Source: a bacterium
GTDB taxonomy: Bacteria > SZUA-79 > Acidulodesulfobacterales > Acidulodesulfobacteraceae
Assembly: GCA_021791295.1 (NCBI GenBank)
Contig: JAJYWW010000168.1
Span: forward strand, 1-13,045
Direction: 5' to 3'
Length of the DNA: 13,045 nucleotides
Both the position numbers and the translations under genes were made by a program. The notes below the pieces were generated by a model that worked only from the letters and a program-made list of their open reading frames with translations, ran no database searches and was not told the DNA's origin. Shown here piece by piece: positions 7,353 to 13,045 of this stretch. Numbering within the stretch: position 1 is the stretch's first letter; each line of letters starts with the position of its first letter.

Positions 7353-9515
7353 ATGACTAAATTTATCTTAGGATTTCATTGCCATCAGCCCGTCGGCAAT
7401 TTTGATTTCGTCTTCAAAGAAGTTCATCAAAAATCTTATTCGCCCCTTATCAGAACCCTTTTCGGTCTTAACGTAAAATTTTGCCTGCACGCTTCCGGCG
7501 TACTTTTAGAATGGTGGGAAGAAAACGATCCCGAATTAATCGAAATAATAGCCGAAGGCGTAAATGCCGGTTTAATAGAGCTTATAGGAGGAGGATATTA
7601 CGAACCAATTCTTGCCATGATTCCGCCGAAAGACAGATTGAAACAGCTTGAAATGCTTAACGAGGCTCTAAAAGAGCTTTTTGGAGTATATCCTTCGGGC
7701 GCATGGATAACGGAAAGAATATGGCAGCCCGATATAATTAAAGATTTAAAATCGGCAGGATTAAATTATGCTTTTTTGGACGACTTTCAATTTTTTCAAG
7801 CGGGCATTTCTCCCGACTGCATAGACTCCGTTTTTAGAACCGAATACGGAGGGGAATATTTCGATATTTTTCCTATACATGAAAGATTAAGATACAAGAT
7901 ACCTTTTGCCGAACCGTCGGAATCTTTAAACGAGATATTATACTTAAACGGAAGACGTTCCGATTTGTCGGTTATGTTCGACGACGGCGAAAAAATGGGA
8001 GGTTGGCCGGATACTTTCGACTGGGTTTACGGAAAAGAAGGAAACAAAGGCTGGTTGGAAAATTTTATCGATAAAGCATGTTCAAAAGACGCGGACAGTC
8101 TTTATTCCGACATAATTTTCGAGCTTCCTTCAAATTTATTGTGCAATACGGAAAAAAGGAATCCGGTATATCTGCCTATTTCAAGCTACAGGGAAATGGG
8201 AGAATGGACTCTGCCTCCGGCAACAAGAGACGCCTGCGAAAAAATAAAATCGATGAATCCTTCGGCTCCTTTAAGTTCCGGCATATGGCATAATTTTTTA
8301 ACCAGATATCCCGAATCAAATCTCCAGCATAAAAGGATGGTTAATTTAAGCCTAAAAATAGATTATATTCAAGAAACTTACGGTAAAAATCTTAACGAAG
8401 CCGCCGCGGAACTTCTTAAGTCTCAGGCTAACGATGCTTACTGGCACGGAGTATTCGGCGGCATTTATCTGCCGCATTTAAGGCGAGCCGTTCACAAAGC
8501 GCTATTAACTTCCTACGTTTTTTATAAAGATGCCGTTAACGAAAAAATAGAGATAGAATGTTTTGATTTCGACTCGGACGGAGAAAAAGAATTTTTGCTT
8601 TCAAACGATTTGTGGTGCATAATTTATAAGCCTTCTTCTGCTTCTTTTTCGGCATTGGATTATATAGGAAAAGGATTGATTCATTCTCTCGGCGACGTAT
8701 TCTGCCTGCATGAAGAATACGACATTTTCAAAATAAAAGAAAAAAATTCAAAAAAAGAAAGCATAGATAGCGATATAAAGAATAAAAACGGTTCGGAAGA
8801 CGAGCCGCCTAAGACGATACATGACGAAACTAAATACCCTTCCGATTTATCTGAAAACGATCTTTTAACGTATAAAGACATTCTTCCTTCTTTTGAAATT
8901 TTATTTGAAAATAAACCGCTTTGTTTTTCCGGTACGGACATAAAAAATATATGCGAAAATAACGGCAAAAATTATATATTTGTCGAAACCAAGGCATACC
9001 CCGCCATTACCTGCGGCGTTGAAGCAGGGCGCAATAATAATTTAACCGATGTGAAAAAGGAAGGCATGCCGGATGAAATTTTAAGACTAAACATAAAGAT
9101 AGATGAGTCTATATCTTTTTTCATAAAATCAAGGCCAAAAATTTCCGGAAATTTAGAAGTCGTTTTTAGGTTTGCTTTCCCCGGCGGCGACGGCCCTGCA
9201 GTCAGCGCAGATATTGACGGAGACGTAAAAGGAATTAATAATAGCATGAAAAAAAACAATGCAGCCGGATGCGATAATTTTATATATTTAAAAGATTCTT
9301 TCTGGGGCGGAAAAATAACGCTGAAAGAACGGACGGACTCTAATTTTTTAAAAAATTACGACGCGGTATTTAAACCTTTGACGACTATGTCGCTTTCCGA
9401 AAGCGGATATGAAAGAATTTTTCAGGGTATAGAGTTAAGATATAATTTTAATTTAAATACGGAAGAAGATTTTCGTAGTATAATATCTATAGACGTAGAA
9501 AAAATAAATCAATAA
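7353..9515 (+). CDS. GH57 4-alpha-glucanotransferase (DUF1925/DUF1926 type)
   Basis: A 720-residue GH57 enzyme resembling the Thermococcus litoralis 4-alpha-glucanotransferase (about 660 aa), which moves alpha-1,4-glucan segments between chains. Visible motifs are FHCHQPVGN (H9, H11), GGGYYEP, GAWITERIWQP with nucleophile E121, FDDGEKMGGWP with acid/base D211, and SQANDAYWHGVFGGIYLPHLR. The catalytic pair is spaced as in the T. litoralis enzyme (E123, D214). After the barrel comes a helical DUF1925-like part and then a beta-rich DUF1926-like part (about 400-720). That part is interrupted at about residues 460-510 by a charged Lys/Glu/Asp-rich stretch, which largely explains the extra length. 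The gene starts 11 bp after the previous stop with no good Shine-Dalgarno, suggesting coupled translation. A related alpha-amylase activity is possible. No signal peptide is present. Confidence 0.88.
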   Translation: MTKFILGFHCHQPVGNFDFVFKEVHQKSYSPLIRTLFGLNVKFCLHASGVLLEWWEENDPELIEIIAEGVNAGLIELIGGGYYEPILAMIPPKDRLKQLEMLNEALKELFGVYPSGAWITERIWQPDIIKDLKSAGLNYAFLDDFQFFQAGISPDCIDSVFRTEYGGEYFDIFPIHERLRYKIPFAEPSESLNEILYLNGRRSDLSVMFDDGEKMGGWPDTFDWVYGKEGNKGWLENFIDKACSKDADSLYSDIIFELPSNLLCNTEKRNPVYLPISSYREMGEWTLPPATRDACEKIKSMNPSAPLSSGIWHNFLTRYPESNLQHKRMVNLSLKIDYIQETYGKNLNEAAAELLKSQANDAYWHGVFGGIYLPHLRRAVHKALLTSYVFYKDAVNEKIEIECFDFDSDGEKEFLLSNDLWCIIYKPSSASFSALDYIGKGLIHSLGDVFCLHEEYDIFKIKEKNSKKESIDSDIKNKNGSEDEPPKTIHDETKYPSDLSENDLLTYKDILPSFEILFENKPLCFSGTDIKNICENNGKNYIFVETKAYPAITCGVEAGRNNNLTDVKKEGMPDEILRLNIKIDESISFFIKSRPKISGNLEVVFRFAFPGGDGPAVSADIDGDVKGINNSMKKNNAAGCDNFIYLKDSFWGGKITLKERTDSNFLKNYDAVFKPLTTMSLSESGYERIFQGIELRYNFNLNTEEDFRSIISIDVEKINQ

Positions 9516-9564
9516 AAGCATTGAATTTTTAAAAAAGTATGCAAATAAAAACGGGTTAAAAAAA

Positions 9565-11211
9565 ATGAGCGAATTTAATAACGAAATATGGTTTGTGGGG
9601 GCGGAAATGTCTCCGCTGGTAAAAGCCGGAGGTCTCGGCGACGTAATGGGCAGCCTTCCTAAATTTTTGCTCAGGGCGGGTATTAACGTGCGTGTGGTAA
9701 TTCCGTATTACAAAAATATAATTCCTAAAAATTTATTGGATATAAGGGAAACTTATCCCGCAGGCAGAGTAAATTTCGGAGAAATCCCTTTTGAGTTTGG
9801 AATTAAAACAGGTTTTGCAATGGGCGATATTCCCGTAGTCCTTATAGAGCAGAATCATTTTTTTAACAGGGAGGAAGTTTACGGTACGCATGGAGGAGTT
9901 TGCGCATATAAAGACAACCTGTGGCGGTATGCAATGCTTGCTCACGGGACGGCATATGCGATGAAAATTCTTGGAATACCGTTAGTCGTCCATACGCACG
10001 ACTGGTCCGGAGGATTTGTTCCCGCCGTCATCAGGCAGACGTTCGGAGATAAAAAAGTTTCGGTAAACGTAAGCGGTTCCGCCGAAGGTATTTTAAGCGG
10101 TAAATTGAGCAGGAGCGTAAGCGCAAAAGGATTAAGGCCGGCTATAGCGTTTACGATACATAATCTCGGTTATCAAGGTGTTTACGGTTTGGACGATTTT
10201 TACGATATAGGCTTAGATTTTAAATATAATTCTTCCGATGCATACGAACATTTCGGAACCATAAACAGCCTGAAGGGAGGGATTAAACTTTCCGATATAG
10301 TTACTACGGTAAGCCCTACTTATGCGCAAGAAATAACCGACAGCAGATTCGGTTTCGGACTTGACGGCGAGTTGAAAAATCTTCGCGATGCGAAACGGCT
10401 AAGAGGGATACTTAACGGTATCGATTTAGATTACTGGAATCCGAAAACCGACAGATTTATAAGCTATAATTTAAATATTAAAAACGACGGATACGGAATT
10501 AAAGATTATGCGGAATGGAAAAAATTTAAATTAAATAATAAAAAGGCGCTTTTTTCGGAAATTTCCCTGCCTTTAAAAAAAGATAATGACGGCAAAATAC
10601 TTCCTCTTATAGGGGTAGTAAGCAGGCTTACCGAGGAAAAAGGTATAAACGAATTTTTAGACGCGCTTTTTAACTGGGGCGATTTTCCGTTTCAAGTAGT
10701 CATACTCGGAAGCGGCAAGGATTATATAGAAGGCAAAGCAAATTACCTTGCCGAAGTTTTTAAAGACAAGGTTTTTGCGCAGACCGGAAAATACGACGAA
10801 GCGCTTTCCCATAAAATATATGCGGCATCGGATATTTTCGTTATGCCTTCAAAGTTCGAGCCTTGCGGATTGTCGCAGATGATAGCCATGAGATACGGAT
10901 GCGTTATTGCGGCGGGCGATACCGGCGGTCTTCACGATACCGTTTCGGATATTACAAATCCGGATGCTAAAAATCCGTCCGGAATACTCGTTCAATATAC
11001 CGATTCTAACGGAATAGCCTGGGCTCTTAATTCTTTGTATAATATTTATGCATCGGGAATAGGCGGAGAAGAAAGCCGTAAGTCCGCCGGCAAAGAAATA
11101 GGCGGGGACAGGAGATGGGGCGATATCGTTATTAATTCGGCAAATAAACATTTTGGATGGGAAGATTCCGCAAAAGTTTACGAAGATCTTTATTATGATA
11201 TTATTAAATAA
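9565..11211 (+). CDS. glgA: Glycogen synthase (GT5 family)
   Basis: GlgA transfers glucose from a nucleotide sugar, usually ADP-glucose in bacteria, to the non-reducing end of an alpha-1,4-glucan. Family marks are the K20-A-G-G-L donor-binding loop near the N-terminus, the HTHDW segment, TIHNLGYQGVYG, SRLTEEKG opening the second Rossmann domain, and PSKFEPCGLSQ with catalytic-loop residue E432 followed by the GGLHDTV segment. At 548 residues it is longer than the E. coli enzyme (477), partly through two Gly/Ser/Lys-rich insertions at about residues 165-192 and near 495-515. The donor cannot be settled by eye, and no glgC is in the window. It is the last gene before an intrinsic terminator and probably ends the operon shared with the GH57 genes. 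The 49-bp gap before it carries no clear Shine-Dalgarno. Confidence 0.96.
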   Translation: MSEFNNEIWFVGAEMSPLVKAGGLGDVMGSLPKFLLRAGINVRVVIPYYKNIIPKNLLDIRETYPAGRVNFGEIPFEFGIKTGFAMGDIPVVLIEQNHFFNREEVYGTHGGVCAYKDNLWRYAMLAHGTAYAMKILGIPLVVHTHDWSGGFVPAVIRQTFGDKKVSVNVSGSAEGILSGKLSRSVSAKGLRPAIAFTIHNLGYQGVYGLDDFYDIGLDFKYNSSDAYEHFGTINSLKGGIKLSDIVTTVSPTYAQEITDSRFGFGLDGELKNLRDAKRLRGILNGIDLDYWNPKTDRFISYNLNIKNDGYGIKDYAEWKKFKLNNKKALFSEISLPLKKDNDGKILPLIGVVSRLTEEKGINEFLDALFNWGDFPFQVVILGSGKDYIEGKANYLAEVFKDKVFAQTGKYDEALSHKIYAASDIFVMPSKFEPCGLSQMIAMRYGCVIAAGDTGGLHDTVSDITNPDAKNPSGILVQYTDSNGIAWALNSLYNIYASGIGGEESRKSAGKEIGGDRRWGDIVINSANKHFGWEDSAKVYEDLYYDIIK

Positions 11212-11241
11212 TATTTTATTTATGCTGCTTATCTCCCCGAT

Positions 11242-11265
11242 AAAGACGGTTTAGCCGTTTTTTTT
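11242..11265 (+). terminator. Intrinsic terminator after glgA
   Basis: AAAGACGG (11242-11249) pairs with CCGTTTTT (11255-11262), with one G/T wobble and a five-base TTTAG loop. The right arm runs into eight consecutive T residues (11258-11265). It begins 31 bp past the glgA stop and marks the probable end of the glycogen operon. Confidence 0.75.
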
Positions 11266-11315
11266 AAATAGTAAACGTATCTAATATCTGCCGGATTATA
11301 ACGCTTTATTATCAT

Positions 11316-11344
11316 TTTACTTTATTAAAAAAATATATTAAAAT
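11316..11344 (+). promoter_or_regulatory. Candidate aconitase promoter
   Basis: TTTACT (11316-11321) and TAAAAT (11339-11344) are 17 bp apart and match the sigma-70 -35 and -10 boxes at 4 and 5 of 6 positions. They lie between the glgA terminator and the aconitase start, where a promoter is expected. The surrounding DNA is extremely AT-rich, so chance matches are likely. Confidence 0.4.
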
Positions 11345-11395
11345 TATTCAATTAAAAATTAATACAAATAACATAAATCGGGAGAAATTTAATTT

Positions 11396-13045
11396 ATGGG
11401 ACAGAGTTTAACGTACAAAATTTTAAGTTCGCATCTTGTCGGCGGAAATTTAAAACAGGGAGAAGAAATTGCGTTAAAAATAGATAGGACGCTTACGCAG
11501 GACGCTACCGGAACTATGGCATATCTGCAGTTTGAAGCAATAGGCGTACCTAATGTAAAAACCGATTTGTCGGTCAGCTATATAGACCATAACACTCTTC
11601 AAACCGGTTTTGAAAATGCAGACGACCACAGATTCCTGCAGACGATAGCGGCAAAATACGGAATATTTTATTCTAAAGCCGGAAACGGAATATGCCATCA
11701 GGTTAATTTGGAAAGATTCGGCGTTCCTGGAAAGACGCTTCTGGGTTCCGACAGTCATACGCCGACCGCCGGCGGAATAGGAATGATAGCTATAGGCGCA
11801 GGAGGATTAGACGTTGCGGTTGCGATGGGCGGCGGGGCGTTTTATATGAACGTTCCCAAAGTCGTTTTGGTTAAACTTTCCGGAAAACTGCATGATTTTG
11901 TTTCGGCGAAAGACGTTATTTTAGAACTTTTAAGAAGGCTGACCGTTAAAGGCGGCGTAGGCAGAATTTTTGAATACGGGGGCGAAGGCGTAAAAACGCT
12001 GAGCGTTCCCGAAAGAGCTGTTATTACCAATATGGGCGCCGAACTCGGCGCGACTACATCAGTTTTTCCTAGCGACGAAAGAACTATGGAATTTTTAAAA
12101 GCCGAAGGAAGAATTCAGGATTATACGCCTATTTCCGCAGACGAAGACGCCGTTTACGACGAGATTATAGAAATTGATTTAAGTTCGCTTGAGCCGCTTG
12201 CGGCAAAACCTCATATGCCGGACCAGGTAGTAAAAGTAAGCGAATTAAAAGACGTAAAGGTAGACCAGTCGGCCATAGGAAGCTGCACCAATTCGTCTTA
12301 TGCAGACTTAATGACCGTAGCGGCCATATTGAAAGGAAAAAAAGTGCATCCCGACGTTAGTCTCGTTATTTCGCCGGGTTCCAAACAGGTCTTTGAAATG
12401 ATTGCAAAAAATGGAGCTCTTGCCGATTTAATAGCTTCGGGAGCGAGGATACTGGAATCGACTTGCGGGCCATGCATAGGCATGGGACAGGCTCCGCGGT
12501 CAGGCGCCGTTTCTTTAAGAACTTTTAACCGTAATTTTGAAGGAAGGAGCGGAACTAAGGACGCGAAAATTTATCTTGTTTCGCCGCAGACCGCGGCGGC
12601 TTCGGCGCTTACCGGTTATATTACTGACCCGAGGACGCTTGGAAAAGCTCCCGAAATTAAAATGCCGGAAAAATTCGATATAGACGATTCAATGATAATT
12701 CCGCCTTCTACTAAGCCGGAAGAAGTCGAAGTTTACAGAGGGCCTAACATTCAGCCGCTTCCCGTTCAGCAGAAACTTCCGGAATCCATATCGGGAAAGG
12801 TTCTGCTCAAGGTAGGCGATAACATAACCACCGACCATATAATGCCGGCAGGCTCTAAAATACTTCCGCTTCGGTCTAATATCCCTGCCATTTCTAAATA
12901 TGTATTTGAAACGGTGGACCCGGCTTTTTCGGAAAGAGCGCTAAAGGAGAAAGGCGGTTTCGTAATAGGCGGCGAAAACTACGGGCAGGGTTCGAGCAGG
13001 GAGCATGCGGCGCTTGCGCCTATGTATCTTGGAGTTAAAGCCGTA
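11396..13045 (+). CDS. acn: Aconitate hydratase, Aquifex type (3' end outside window)
   Basis: Aconitase interconverts citrate and isocitrate through cis-aconitate using a [4Fe-4S] cluster in the cytoplasm. The first 550 codons are present and the frame is still open at the edge; about 100 residues of the usual roughly 640-650 should be missing. The N-terminus (LTQDATGTMAYLQFEA) recalls the Aquifex-type subfamily rather than the 900-residue AcnA. Key sites are HQVNLERFGVPG, SDSHT (S118-T122), cluster ligand C297 in GSCTNSS, ligands C357 and C360 in CGPCIG, DNITTDH opening the swivel domain, and the substrate-binding QGSSREH (Q531-H537). A GGGAG Shine-Dalgarno (11380-11384) is 11 nt before the ATG. 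The gene lies after a terminator, so it is probably transcribed separately from glgA. Homoaconitase or isopropylmalate isomerase is less likely given the domain order and length. Confidence 0.93.
   Translation, partial: MGQSLTYKILSSHLVGGNLKQGEEIALKIDRTLTQDATGTMAYLQFEAIGVPNVKTDLSVSYIDHNTLQTGFENADDHRFLQTIAAKYGIFYSKAGNGICHQVNLERFGVPGKTLLGSDSHTPTAGGIGMIAIGAGGLDVAVAMGGGAFYMNVPKVVLVKLSGKLHDFVSAKDVILELLRRLTVKGGVGRIFEYGGEGVKTLSVPERAVITNMGAELGATTSVFPSDERTMEFLKAEGRIQDYTPISADEDAVYDEIIEIDLSSLEPLAAKPHMPDQVVKVSELKDVKVDQSAIGSCTNSSYADLMTVAAILKGKKVHPDVSLVISPGSKQVFEMIAKNGALADLIASGARILESTCGPCIGMGQAPRSGAVSLRTFNRNFEGRSGTKDAKIYLVSPQTAAASALTGYITDPRTLGKAPEIKMPEKFDIDDSMIIPPSTKPEEVEVYRGPNIQPLPVQQKLPESISGKVLLKVGDNITTDHIMPAGSKILPLRSNIPAISKYVFETVDPAFSERALKEKGGFVIGGENYGQGSSREHAALAPMYLGVKAV

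Noticed and set aside
11104..11111. GGGGACAG inside glgA, matching the arm of the panC-side palindrome
   Set aside because: No inverted CTGTCCCC partner lies nearby and the codons are part of the normal GlgA reading frame, so it is a chance match.
11212..11395. Possible small RNA or riboswitch between glgA and the aconitase gene
   Set aside because: Apart from the terminator and a weak promoter match, the stretch is plain AT-rich sequence without recognisable conserved structure.

Overview
The window reads as one strand (+) of a compact, AT-rich bacterial chromosome. Eight genes point the same way, with short gaps and no tRNA, rRNA, CRISPR array or transposase gene. Wobble positions favour A/T, and proteins are rich in Lys, Ile and Asn. 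The best family-level taxonomic hints are an Aquifex-type aconitase, an amidohydrolase resembling the aminofutalosine deaminases of the futalosine menaquinone route, and a glycogen module built on GH57 rather than GH13 enzymes. That mix suits an anaerobic or microaerophilic, low-GC relative of the old Deltaproteobacteria or another deep lineage. This placement is inference, not something the sequence proves.

Layout. 1-21: probable last codons of an upstream gene, whose TGA overlaps the next ATG. 18-1280: metal-dependent amidohydrolase. 1281-1356: AT-rich spacer with an inverted repeat and a tandem 10-bp repeat, each copy carrying TATAAT. 1357-2232: panC (pantothenate synthetase). 2188-2293: two GAATT-centred palindromes, one encoding the last residues of PanC and one between genes. 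2345-3748: a DUF4912 protein with a Lys-rich linker and a repetitive Gly/Ser tail. 3799-5493, 5530-7341 and 7353-9515: three GH57 enzymes of different subtypes (branching-enzyme type, amylopullulanase/amylase-like type, 4-alpha-glucanotransferase type). 9565-11211: glgA. 11242-11265: intrinsic terminator. 11396-13045: an aconitase that runs off the right edge.

How the genes fit together. DUF4912, three GH57 enzymes and GlgA form a probable operon (about 2345-11211, closed by the terminator) for cytoplasmic storage alpha-glucan. GlgA would extend chains, the first GH57 would branch them, and the second and third would trim, debranch or rearrange them. No glgC, glgP or GH13 glgB lies inside the window. 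PanC feeds CoA synthesis and the aconitase feeds the TCA cycle. These look like neighbours rather than parts of the glycogen module.

The least explained items are the DUF4912 protein, whose N-terminal region I do not recognise, and the pair of palindromes around the 3' end of panC. The rest is recognisable metabolism, and I do not see a wholly new system.
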